Below are positions 1-9,997 of a stretch of 64,000 bases of DNA, in pieces. Below the pieces are notes generated by a model. It was not told where the DNA came from. It saw only the letters and a program-made list of their open reading frames with translations, and did not search any database. How positions within the stretch are numbered: the stretch's first letter is position 1; every line of letters starts with the position of its first letter. The translations under genes and the position numbers were made by a program. The stretch is from Cladophialophora immunda (lineage: Eukaryota; Ascomycota; Eurotiomycetes; Chaetothyriales; Herpotrichiellaceae): the NCBI RefSeq assembly GCF_000835495.1, contig NW_015622543.1, positions 984,488 to 1,048,487 of the forward strand, written 5' to 3'.

Positions 1-1231
1 GCCACCAGGGACGAGTACACGCAGTTTCACGAGCGTCTTCAAGCCCGGTTTACCACGGACTTGGCTCGCCGTTATGATCTATACCGTTGGCATCTCGATC
101 AACAGGCAGCATCCATGGCTGAATCACGCGTGAGAAACATCCTGATGCGGATCATGGGCACGCTCAAGCAGTCAAGCCCCAGGTTGCGACTCAAGCTGAT
201 CATGGCCGAGCCTCAAATTCGGCTGGAAGAGCTTGAGGCGTTCGATCCTGAGCAGTACGCCAGCGACAAACCCTATGATCCCGACCCTCGTCGCAGGGTT
301 GCAAATCGTCGCCAACATTGCCTGGACCATTTCATCAACTTCCTCCAGGCGGCGAAGCTTGCGGGGTGTGAAGTCGCCGATCTCACAGCCATCGACATCC
401 CGCAGCAACTTCTCAGCGTCGGTACTATTCACGGCTCCCAAGTGCTGGATGAGACCTTCCAGGAGCTGAAGAAACTCCACATGAAAATCAGTTCTTTTCC
501 TCACAGTGACTGGCTTTCTCGCAGTGGGACTGGCGAGATATACTTCGGTGGGAGGAATCTGGCTGCAAGAAGGCTCAGGATGTTGTTAAACCACCCCTCC
601 GAGTTGGAGCACTTGGACTTAGAGTTCCCAGCAGGACTCGAGGCCGAGTACTCGTTCGATCTTTTTGATAGGACGAACATCGACCGCTTTCCCCGGTTGT
701 GGTTGCCGCATCTTAAGTCTCTCAGACTGTGTCTTTTCAGATGTACCTGGCCAGACTTGGCGGCGCTTCTGGATGGGGGTAAGAACCTCAACGCATTGGT
801 GATGAAGGATTGTCGACTTGAGACAGGGTCATTGATAGATTTGCTGGAGCATCTCCGCAAGAAACGTCTTCGCAGGGTTCAGTTGCTTGGGACTTGGTAT
901 GTGGATGTAAGTTACCCTGGCGCAGTGTAGAAGGTGGTTTGTGCCATTGGCCCTTGTCCTTCCCACTCCACTTGATCACGCTGACAATCAACAGGAGGAC
1001 TGCGGTGAATGGCATTCTCACAGTGAAGAAGATTTCACCAGTTGCTTTGCAGCAAACTCGTACGAGGGTCCCTATGCCCACACAGGCATGCGGTCGAAGA
1101 TAGAGGGATTCATCAATGGGAAAGGGGAATGTCCCTTGCCACGGTGGACAACAGAAGACGACCCCCCTCAGTTATGGGAGAACGAGTCTGACACGAGCTG
1201 GCACTTCATCCCGGGACAACCTCATCACTAG
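1..1231 (+). CDS. F-box/LRR-like fungal protein, 5' end outside window
   Basis: The reading frame is open from base 1 and is cut by the window edge. Two exons are visible, 1-906 and 995-1231, joined in phase 0. The intron (907-994) has a GTAAGT donor, a CTGAC branch point and a CAG acceptor. The 380 visible residues include leucine-rich segments (around residues 190-300) like those of fungal F-box-associated LRR proteins. The second exon carries the typical tail of this family, with a GECPLPRWT motif and an ending rich in Asp and Trp. The F-box itself would lie upstream. Such proteins are generally thought to be SCF ubiquitin-ligase adaptors, but no substrate can be inferred. The family call rests on pattern memory. 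The exon join is strong because it removes an in-frame stop and restores the tail motif. Confidence 0.7.
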
Positions 1232-1578
1232 ACATGTGCACTGCCATGTTCAAATCCCTCAGGCAGTGCAAGGCAAGGCACGAGGCGACGCGATGCTGCC
1301 TTCACCACATTGATTCGCGTCGCAGGCAAAACAACTACGAGCTGACTACTGCTCGCTCAGTTTCAGCCTCTCTTGTATATACCTGAGTATTTGAGATACC
1401 ACTCTAGCGTCGTTGGAGCTCGCTCGTCCCTGCCAATCTCGCCGACCTCGCCGAGCGACTGCTACTGTGGGCCGACCACTATCACCTTCGGAGTCTGCGC
1501 GGATTATCAACTGCCTGACTTGGTTGGCTCGAGTCATTCGGGTGCTTTAGCACTGTCGCTCTTTGCCCCCTGTCCGCC
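1232..1578. other. Intergenic, no feature seen
   Basis: This gap between the F-box-like gene and the small membrane protein holds only short, overlapping open frames without recognisable composition. It probably carries the 3' UTR of the first gene and the promoter of the next. Confidence 0.5.
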
Positions 1579-2043
1579 ATGCCTCGCCCTCGCCGTGAGT
1601 CCATCTCACTCAGCTTTTTTTGAAACAGCTGGTGAAATGAGATAAGCTAACCAATCGAACCAGGGGTTGCGCAGCCTCGTGAAGGGCAGGCTTGTGGGAT
1701 TCGCCATAGAACGAGCGAACCTGACCATCCTGTGCTCTCGACAAATGCCTGCGCCGCGGAAGAACTGGCGGGAATCCAAACCCTCGACAGACCCACCCAC
1801 GTCGCTATTGGACGGTCTCGAGGCAGAGAAGATGCCGGCCATATCTACCGATCAGGGCGAGTGCGCTATCCCATCTTCGAGGTCAAGCTAGGTGTGTACC
1901 GCATCAACTATCTATCCAAGCCGATGACGGAAGAAGAGATGCGGCGCAGTATGCCCCTGCTCAAGCTCGGTGTCTCGTTGTACTGCCTGGGCGTCGGTGG
2001 ACTGATTGTCTTTCTCCTGCTGCTTCTCGGGTCACTCGTCTAG
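1579..2043 (+). CDS. Small tail-anchored membrane protein, unknown function
   Basis: Predicted two-exon gene: exon 1 is 1579-1594 (only MPRPR plus one base) and exon 2 is 1664-2043. The 69-nt intron has a GTGAGT donor, a CTAAC branch point and a CAG acceptor. The product is 131 residues. Its first ~100 residues are polar. They are followed by a single hydrophobic segment of about 22 residues (SLYCLGVGGLIVFLLLLLGS) that ends two residues from the C terminus, which is the layout of a tail-anchored protein. I do not recognise the family. The first exon is very short, so the start is uncertain and could be further upstream. The frame from about 1700 to 2043 looks genuinely coding. Confidence 0.5.
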
Positions 2044-2855
2044 TTGCAGACGCGAGCGGGAACTAGTCATGCATAAGAGGAGCCCCTCTGGACTGCTTAA
2101 CAAGAACTAAGCCAGGCCGGAGACGCGGTCCAAGTTGTATCGCCGACCCCAAGGCCAAATGTCGGACAAGAGCCACGTCGTAAAAGCAGCATCAATCTAC
2201 GACCTGTTTCTAGCAGTTTCATAGGGCTGCAAAGGGACTTGGTGCTTACCGCCCCATGCAAACCTGACTCAACATCAGCCTTCCCACTTCCAGCACTCTC
2301 GCCTATACAGCGACCAATCACGCCTTGAAGCCTGGGGTTTGCTATGTGCCAGCGACGAAAGGGAGGAGCGGAAGGCCTGACTACCCTGTAAACTCTGCAT
2401 TTGCTCTATAAAGAGCCGATAGTCAATGTCAATGCCCAGTCCAAAACATCTCCCTTCTCTTCTGCCACAAAAAAAAGTGAGCGTCGACCGTGGCCTATGC
2501 CATATACCTGGCCTCCGATCATATTGGACAAACCAAAGCATCTGTAAGCCTAGCCTTTCGCGGACGCAAATCCGGGTGATGCCATAATCACGTCGAGCCT
2601 AATTCTTCAGTCCAGACACATTCTGCCACCAGCTTGTCGCTCGCAAACACGGCTCGAGGCGAACCAAGCATCCACGGTCCTCGTGCTTCTGGCTGGCCCT
2701 CCAAGGTTGTGGAATCTCGCATGAGCGTGCGAAGTGCTCGACCCCTCCGATTTGTCGACTGCAAGGTGCCTTGAGCTCGAGGACCAGTGCTGTCGTGGCA
2801 CCACCGGAAGAATTCTCTCAGCTCTCGTCGCGATTGCCCCTCTTTGATTGGCAGA
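2044..2855. other. Intergenic, no feature seen
   Basis: The 812-bp gap upstream of the bZIP gene contains overlapping short frames on both strands but none with protein-like composition. It presumably holds the bZIP promoter. Confidence 0.5.
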
Positions 2856-4733
2856 ATGTCAGACAAGTCGTCGTCGCCGTCGCCAAACTGGCTATCGAAG
2901 CTAAGGCGCACCCCGCGTGAGTCGATTTCTTTCCTTATGTTTCCGAGACGAGTGTGGCATTCCTGGGGAAAACCTCTTGGATGATGAGACAGTTAATCTC
3001 CATTCTATTCGATCAATAATCAATCAACGTTGGCAAATTCCCAGCATTCCGAATCTACTCCTCTTCCCCAGCATCAGACTGTCCCCGGGGTCACCTTGGC
3101 CGCCAATCGTAACTAATCTCTTTGACGCTATCCTAGAATCCAAGGCAGCTGAGAAGACGAACCTCTCGGAAAGTGGCGATCCTGAGGCCGATGCCAAAGC
3201 CAGACGGCGTGAGCAGGTTAGGCGTGCTCAGAGGTGAGGCCATTCTCTTATCGTCCACCATCAATACAGGAGGGAGCGACTCCCATGTATACCCTTGGCC
3301 AGTCCTGCGCCCGACCGAGGCACACCCCCGGGAATCAGATATGTTATATGTCTAGATTAGCTAACCAGAGTCCGATCACGTCACTCGGACAATAGGACGC
3401 ATCGAGATCGAAAGGCCACATATGTCAAGACACTGGAAGCCGAAGTGGCCAAACTTCGAGCTCGCGATTCGGCCCACGAAGCCCAACTCCAAGCGTGCCG
3501 CAACAGCATCCGCCGCCTGAAAGAACTGATCAGGTATCACAAGATCCCCTTGCCGCTGGATTTGGCATCAGACCCCCATATCCAGAGCCCGCAGGCCACC
3601 ATCGAGCTGCTCGGCTTCCCGGACTCCCGGGCGCAGCAGATTCGCGCCCAGCTGCCCCCGGAGCCCGACTCGGGCTTTCTGGCCTTTCCCCCTCCTCTGC
3701 AGAATATATTAACTTCCTCCGACCTCCCCTACAGCACCTTGCATTCCGGCTCTACGACTTCGTCCAGCGATCTGTTCTCGGGCCTGACCATCAGCGAGGC
3801 TCCCACCAGTCTCCACGCACCCAGCATCTACTCCCAAGCCGCGAGCACTGCTCCCCCGATCCCTCCCATCTCGACCCCCATGCAGCACCCACAAGGCCTC
3901 GGCGCGACGCAGGTGGGAGTCGACTTCGTGCTTGCGCTGGAGCACGTCTGTTTGGAACACCACGCCGCACATGCCACGGCCGACGACGGCTCGGGACACG
4001 AGATGATGCTCATGTCTCCCATCATGTGGCATTCGCCCGCGCGCACCCAGCCCGCACAAACCGCCACATCCTCAACGCGACAACCCCCCGCGACCGCGAC
4101 AGCCCCCTCTACAGGGTCCGGGCTGCCGAGCGGAACCAGATGGAGTGTCCCCGCCGTGGAGTTGGAAAAGCTGCTTGATTTCTCGGACAAGCTGTCGCTG
4201 GAGGGGGAGATCACGCCCGTAGAAGCGTGGCAGCGGGTCCGCCAGCACCCGAACTTCGGGGACTTGACGCGGGACGGGCTCGAGGCGCTTAAAGCGACCT
4301 TGCTGCCCGAGGTGCATTGTTACGGGTGAGCCACTTTGTCTGTTTTTTTTTGTCTATTTCACTCGCTCTCTCTATTTCTTTCCCTGCCTCACCAAACCAT
4401 TCGCTGTTTTCGAAAACCACTCTTAAAAACAAGCCAAATATGGACCTGTGTAAAGACATCTACCTATGATTATGCGGTCTATTGGCGCGAGAGGAGGGGC
4501 TGTATGTGCTGCGAAAAGGACGGGGGATGGGAGTGGGAGTTAATTCGATGAGAACCTGTTGTTGAACACCGCATTTTCCACCAAAGCTCTTGATGGGTTA
4601 ATTCGTTTCTTGTCTTTGCCGCCTTAGCAGATTTGGCGCCGTCATCGACGAGGCCTATTTCGAGTCCCTCCTCCAACAAGCGCTCGGCACGGGGACCGGC
4701 ACGGGCACAGGCACAGGACCGGGTTCGCTGTAG
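2856..4733 (+). CDS. bZIP transcription factor
   Basis: Four exons: 2856-2916, 3137-3233, 3396-4325 and 4631-4733, giving 396 residues. All joins keep frame and the donors are GTGAG-type. The bZIP lies at about residues 41-90. Its basic part reads RREQVRRAQRTHRDRK and is split by intron 2. It is followed by a leucine zipper starting at LEAEVAKL. The remainder is Ser/Pro/Thr-rich and disordered. A C-terminal segment (about residues 310-375) has the WSVPAVELEKLLDF and VEAWQRV patterns also seen in this fungal group. The protein ends in a Gly-Thr repeat (five GT units) encoded by a microsatellite in exon 4. It should bind DNA as a dimer in the nucleus. The asparagine normally found in the bZIP signature is a valine here. 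Targets are unknown. Confidence 0.85.
4685..4722 (+). repeat. GGCACR microsatellite inside bZIP exon 4
   Basis: Tandem six-base units (GGNACN) encode a run of Gly-Thr pairs at the C terminus of the bZIP protein. Its length is likely to vary between strains. Confidence 0.7.
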
Positions 4734-6175
4734 AGAGATTGGAAGGAAGGAAAAGGCCAGCAGCAGCAGCGCGGCCGCGGCGTTCCCGGTCTCTGCGTCT
4801 GTTCGACCTGGTGGCGGCCCTAGCCTTGCCATGCGTGTACCAGAAACAGAAACAACCAGGCGGATATAAATGAGAGCGTTGTCCCCTGCGAACCCATACA
4901 AGGTAACCCCCCAATGCCCTCTGACGCGCCTGCGTTGGATACACTCCACTCCTCATTCATGACATCCGCGATTCTGACCTTCCTTCCTGACCTAGACTGT
5001 CATCCACGCGTCCCGCGCCTCACTCAACCTGTCGAGAACAGAGGCGTCGAAGGTCCAGAAGGGCCGCTGTAAGGGGCAGGTGGAGCTGGGCACCTAGCAC
5101 GACGGCGAGGCTGCATGTTGCATGTTGCATGGATGCGTGTGCCTGTGCGCCCCCCCAACCCCCGGGCTCGTTTGATCTCGTCATCATCAATCTACCAGCG
5201 GTGGGGATTCTGGCGGGTATGGACCGTGCTGATCCGGCCCACCAAGCGTCTGGGATGGTCTGGGATAGTCTGGGTGGATGGAATAGAGGGCAGGGGGTGG
5301 GAATTGCTTACACTATCAGACTACCTGCCTACCAGACAGTAGACTACTCGTACAAACTACAGGCTGGATTGGACTGGCAGGACTGGACTAGACAGGATTG
5401 GTAGAATAGGATAATCTTGAAGTTCTGAACCGACTAGAACAAAAGGAGTAAATTGTGTTTTTTCCACAATGGGAAAACCATGACCATCTCATGCTGGGGT
5501 GACGGGGCCGGGAATTAGATCCAATTAGGTACTTCAAATCACCACTTTACAGTACTATAGAAGTAGAAGATTAGAAAGAGCTCGACTATTGCTTACAAGT
5601 ACAGAAAATTGCATCTGTTAGGTATCTACAAAGAAGTCAATCGTAAGGTCGTTGTACCCGGAGTGGTCACATCCAGGAAAGCCATTCGAGGGGCAGACGC
5701 ACACGTAGTCTATCAGAGTCTGATATGCTGGCATTTCATCCCCGAGAGCCGCGTCGATAAAACGCCAGCATATTCCCCGTCAAAGTGATCCAGGGACCGT
5801 AGATATACATATCGTCCGCCCTCTCTGATTGCCCACGCATTCCTTTGTGTTTATTCCTCGACTGTGCGGACTCGTAACCGCAGCGAGGTCTGGGTGTTGG
5901 TCTGCAGGAGGCGAAGAATCCATAACTCAGTAGCTCACTGATATGGTCATGGATGCTATGGTCCTTCGACGGATGGGTATATGCGAAATGGCGAATACGC
6001 AGTCGCTAACTGTTAGAATAATGTTCGGTCAATCACCCATTCAACACAGCTCATTTCCGTTCCATGTCTTTCTCTCGCGCCCCTAGAGCTTCCCCTGACA
6101 CTGTCTGTGCTATGTCTTCTCTTGTCCCCCTCCCTTCCCCCCCTTCGTCATCGGGCATCCATACCGACCTACCTA

Positions 6176-6264
6176 CACAGGCACCTAAGGACGTAGACAG
6201 GGACCTAGGTATCTACCTAGGTAGGTCCATAGGTCCAGAGGTACATTAGATAGGTAGGTAAATA
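6176..6264. repeat. CCTAGGTAGGT-type short palindromic repeats
   Basis: Overlapping variants of ACCTAGGTA, CTACCTAGGTAG and TAGGTAGGTA occur in under 100 bp. Words of this kind are scattered in intergenic DNA of many ascomycetes. No function is known to me. Confidence 0.6.
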
Positions 6265-6342
6265 GCACGATGCCAAAGTGAGTAATCCCTACGCACCGGC
6301 CCACATCCCCCATCCCAACCCAAAGCCAGGCTTACATAGCCA

Positions 6343-6450
6343 GCATACACACACACAGACACACACACCGCCCCCCCCCCCCCCCCCAAAACTCCCGCCG
6401 CTCTTACAGCAGACAAGTTCCATCTCCATCTCCATCTCCAGCTCCATCTT
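6343..6450. repeat. Clustered microsatellites: (CA)n, C17, (TCCATC)n
   Basis: A CA-rich tract (6343-6368) is followed by seventeen consecutive C residues (6371-6387) and then by four to five TCCATC-like units (6419-6450). The C tract is a likely place for sequencing or assembly length errors. Confidence 0.85.
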
Positions 6451-7519
6451 ACATAACCTGGCGCGAGATATCCACCGGTGCCACCATGGGTGCAAGTAGA
6501 GCCCGCGAGCCCTTACATAATGGCGCGCGTGGGCGGCGGCTGTCCCCAAAGCAGATACACCTCATCCCTGCGCGTGCATGAGCCCACTGCCAACCTACTT
6601 GTACTACTTGTTACCCCCCCACCGGCCCCTAAAAAAATGTCGAGACTCGGACGGGCATGGACAAGCGAGGGCGAGGGCGGACAGAGCAGGACAGAACAGA
6701 ACAGAACAGAGAAGTTCGTCGGTGATGTGACGTGACTGTCGAACTTGGATTCGAACTCGAGTTGCCGACCGGGGCGAGGATGGATTCGGTATACTCGTAC
6801 GATGCGGTCGGTGGGCGGGAAATTGGAATGTCAGTTTGTGTCGGTCCAAGGGACGGAGGATGTGTGGATGAATGGATACCTACATATATGTCCACCAGTG
6901 TCCGACATCTCCTCGGAGGCTCCCAAGTCCCCATCTCACTCGCAGCTCGTATTAAGGACGAGTGACGTCCCCTTTGGCGTCGACGAACATCGTTCTGTTG
7001 CAAATATCCATAAAAAAGGGCCTGTTGATTATTACTGTGCCCCAACGACCATCATCAACGACGAGTTGTCCGGCCATACAGGCCACGTAACCCGGGCACC
7101 GCTCTACGAGACACTTTTGACGAGTCTGGCCCTCCAAATCAAATTCAGGGATATAGAAAGGTCACCGTCGACCAAGACATCGGAACTTCCTCACAGGTTA
7201 TCATACAGGTTCCGCTGCAGGGACGCCACACCCGCATTTCGAGTGCCCTCACTGTTCACCCAGCCAACGCCGGAGCTCCGCTGATTCATTTCAGGGATCA
7301 AAAGGTTTCCATCCAAGATGCAAACAGAAGAAGAAACGTGCAGAAGCAGCAGCAGCAGCTTATTTCTGTCCAGACCCATCATATCCTTTCACAGACGCAA
7401 AGACTGTCACAAATTCTCCTTCCGCCCCCTAGCTTTTGCATAAGATCCCTGGGGTCGGTCGTTTCTGAAACCAAGCAGATCTATCCAGATGTTTCCTCAT
7501 CGTTCAACATGTCCGCTGT

Positions 7520-9997
7520 TCACATGTCCCATCCGTTGTTGACGCCCCCGCCCGGGGCGAATGGCCCCGTCATGTTCTCCCAAGTGGCAGAACCAAAGAT
7601 ATCCGCCACGTTATAATCCATGTTGCCCCAAAACATGGGGTCCGAGTACTCTTGTATGTTCGTGTTGCTGCCATCGCCTCCCATGCCCGCCGACCCCGAT
7701 TGCCCTGGGAGGTTCATGTTCATGGTTGATTGTGCAAAAGCCAAATCCTGTGGAGTGGCGTACACCGCGCTGCCGATGCCCGGGTTGAACTGTGGTTGAG
7801 TCGTCGGCTGTCCACGGTCCCAATTCGAAAAGTCAAACGTGGAGAGAGTGCCCGTCGGGTTGGTGAGCGCCGAGGGATTACTGGGGTCGAACGTCGTCGA
7901 AGGTGTCCACGTTTGCGTGCTGTTGGGGGTAGACGCTTGATGTTTCAGTCGCGAATGAGAATTATTTCCCGTACCCGTCGAGATGTGCCCTTGGATCGGC
8001 GAACTGGTGGTGGACTCGGCGACGGACGACTTCCGAGGACTTGCATCTTCATTGCCACTCGTCGTCCGCGGTCTCTTTCTCGATGGCTGATCGAATTCGA
8101 CCGGCATACTCTGCGGTGATTGATCTGGCTTGGGGACGGTCAGGAAACCGTTGACCGAGGCCTTCCGTGACTGAATGTTGATGAGAAGCAGGCTCAGGAC
8201 TTTGTGACAGTTTTGTACCGTGTACCATCGGATATTCATGCTTTCCAGCAGATGCAGGCACGCTTGCATGTCACTGAGCGCTCTAGCTTTGGCGTATTTG
8301 CCCAATTGGCAGGCGAAGGCGATGATGAGGCCAGACATCCACGCAGCAGATAGGAGACCAGGAAGAAACATGGATTGGCCGTGTTTCTTGTGCGCTCTCA
8401 GACCCGCCACGATTCCCCGCGACGCTCGTATACAAACTTGCAGTCCATGTTGGAATTCAGGGGTTGATTGGTCAAGAGAAAGGCGGGGGCGGTTCACCAG
8501 AAGGAGCAGCCGGTGGTACAAGATCTTGAAAAAGCTTGCAAGATGTTGTTGGGCAGGAGGAAGATGGGATGAGTCGGAGCCATTGCCAACTGCATTTTGA
8601 CCGTTGCTCGTGGAAGATGCGGTGTTCGCGGTCATGTCGCCAGATTCACGGTTGCTCCTCTCATGGCCCGCTTCCATCTCCCCACTCAAAAACCCGGGAA
8701 GATCATTCCACCAAGTCTCGATGTCGCTGGTAAGACGAAGAATTTGTTCGTGTTTGGGGAACCGGTGATTGATGCTTTTGTGAAAGACTTCAATGATCTG
8801 ACCAGTCAACTTGCCCCATTGCACATAGGCCGTCAGGGCTGCCTCCCTCAATCTTTTTTCTTGTGCTTCAGGTCCTTCATTGTCGGATTGCGCCACGCGT
8901 GGGTCATCCGGGACCGCCCGTGGAGGGGGCATGTGCATGCTCATGTCGCCATCCGGGTTGGGCATCAGGTCTCGCGCAAGGGCCTTGTGAAGTTCCGGTC
9001 CGGACAAGCATACGTCAATGTCGTCGTCTTGAATCACGTTGGGGTCGCCAAGACTCAAATTACAATGTCGATCTAGAGCGTATGCCGACCAAAAGATCCG
9101 TTTGCGGATTTCGCAATCTTCGAGTGAAAATTGGGCATATCGCAGGGGACATCTGTGGAGACCAGCATGGTATATTAATTTGATGATAATGCCAGCAACT
9201 GTGCTGGCTTGGCGAATAGCCAAGGTAGCGGTGAGATAGAGTTCAGCCGCCAGGATGGCCTGAATAGTGGCCAGATCGTGGTCCATCGCAAGGCAACCCG
9301 CCACTCGACATACGTCGGCGGTCGACTTGACGCGCGACTCCATGGGGAGATGGATATCGCTACGATCGAGAGATGCGATATTGATGATCAGCTGAAAGGT
9401 CAGCAGCTTCCGCAAGTCGGTAGGCCCGGGGCTGTCCTTGGTTGGTTTGGAAGGACGCCGCTGCGAAGCATATATTGTCTCCATGTCCTTGATAAAACTA
9501 GGCCCATGGAGAAAGGGGAAAAGAGGGTGCCACACAGTAAAGAAAGAAGTGACCAATTCGATGGCGATCTTCTTCGCTGGAGGCTTGCCCAGCGCCGAGG
9601 CAAGAGTCTGGGGAAACTGATCGGATGTGCTGGGTCCCTCATACAGCGGGCCATTGTAGGAACGACCTTCGGCGTCCTCGCCAGTGAGAATGTCCTCACT
9701 TGCGGGAACGGGATTGGCACCGCCTAAATTTGAAGAAGCGAAGGCTGCGGAAAAGGCTCGTCGCACAGTGTTGACAAAGTAGACACCGGAAGAACTGCCC
9801 AGCCACGCGGTGCCGTGGTTAGGGAGCTTCTTGAGGGTGCCAATCTCTGACGTGTGAGTTGGACGCTCTTCAGGGTGATTGTCGCTGTCGGATTCATTGG
9901 TGACGACAGTCCCCGAGGTCGACGAAGTCACCGCGGGAGGCGTAGGCTGGCCGACACTGGGGGACGGATTGTTGCTGACAGTAGATCTCGGAGTCAT
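7520..9997 (-). CDS. Fungal-specific transcription factor domain protein, no visible zinc cluster
   Basis: An intronless frame of 825 residues starts at the ATG at 9995-9997. The central part has the fungal transcription factor (Fungal_trans, PF04082-like) features: an EIRKRIFWSAYALDRHCNLSL motif region around residues 295-315, a TVWHPLFPFLHGPSF segment near residue 155, and an LGDPNVIQDDDIDVCLSG-type stretch. The C-terminal 250 residues are disordered and rich in Ser, Thr, Pro, Asn and Gly, with one basic stretch (SRKRPRTT). No Cys6 cluster is encoded in the frame. Reading the reverse strand upstream to about 10380 shows none either: the frame hits TAG at 10049 and the rest is pyrimidine-rich like a 5' UTR. 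It may act by partner binding, or the cluster exon may lie far upstream. DNA targets are unknown. Confidence 0.8.
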   Translation of the reverse strand: MTPRSTVSNNPSPSVGQPTPPAVTSSTSGTVVTNESDSDNHPEERPTHTSEIGTLKKLPNHGTAWLGSSSGVYFVNTVRRAFSAAFASSNLGGANPVPASEDILTGEDAEGRSYNGPLYEGPSTSDQFPQTLASALGKPPAKKIAIELVTSFFTVWHPLFPFLHGPSFIKDMETIYASQRRPSKPTKDSPGPTDLRKLLTFQLIINIASLDRSDIHLPMESRVKSTADVCRVAGCLAMDHDLATIQAILAAELYLTATLAIRQASTVAGIIIKLIYHAGLHRCPLRYAQFSLEDCEIRKRIFWSAYALDRHCNLSLGDPNVIQDDDIDVCLSGPELHKALARDLMPNPDGDMSMHMPPPRAVPDDPRVAQSDNEGPEAQEKRLREAALTAYVQWGKLTGQIIEVFHKSINHRFPKHEQILRLTSDIETWWNDLPGFLSGEMEAGHERSNRESGDMTANTASSTSNGQNAVGNGSDSSHLPPAQQHLASFFKILYHRLLLLVNRPRLSLDQSTPEFQHGLQVCIRASRGIVAGLRAHKKHGQSMFLPGLLSAAWMSGLIIAFACQLGKYAKARALSDMQACLHLLESMNIRWYTVQNCHKVLSLLLINIQSRKASVNGFLTVPKPDQSPQSMPVEFDQPSRKRPRTTSGNEDASPRKSSVAESTTSSPIQGHISTGTGNNSHSRLKHQASTPNSTQTWTPSTTFDPSNPSALTNPTGTLSTFDFSNWDRGQPTTQPQFNPGIGSAVYATPQDLAFAQSTMNMNLPGQSGSAGMGGDGSNTNIQEYSDPMFWGNMDYNVADIFGSATWENMTGPFAPGGGVNNGWDM

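Larger units (their letters stand above)
4734..7519. other. Long gene-poor region between convergent genes
   Basis: This 2.8 kb lies between the 3' ends of the bZIP gene (+) and the transcription factor gene (-). I found no frame with convincing coding character. The longest, about 180 codons at 6745-7284 on the plus strand, has random-looking composition. The region holds simple repeats (CA tract, C17 tract, TCCATC repeats) and CCTAGGTAGG-type palindromic words near 6.2 kb. It is much larger than needed for two 3' UTRs. Confidence 0.5.

Noticed and set aside
3495..4178. A 227-codon plus-strand frame
   Set aside because: It is in the wrong frame within bZIP exon 3; His/Pro/Arg-rich shadow.
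6736..6765. A tRNA T-loop-like word (reverse strand GTTCGAATCC)
   Set aside because: No T-stem pairing, no A box at the right distance and no acceptor stem can be drawn.
6745..7284. A 179-codon plus-strand frame
   Set aside because: Composition looks random, and there is no motif or plausible partner exon.
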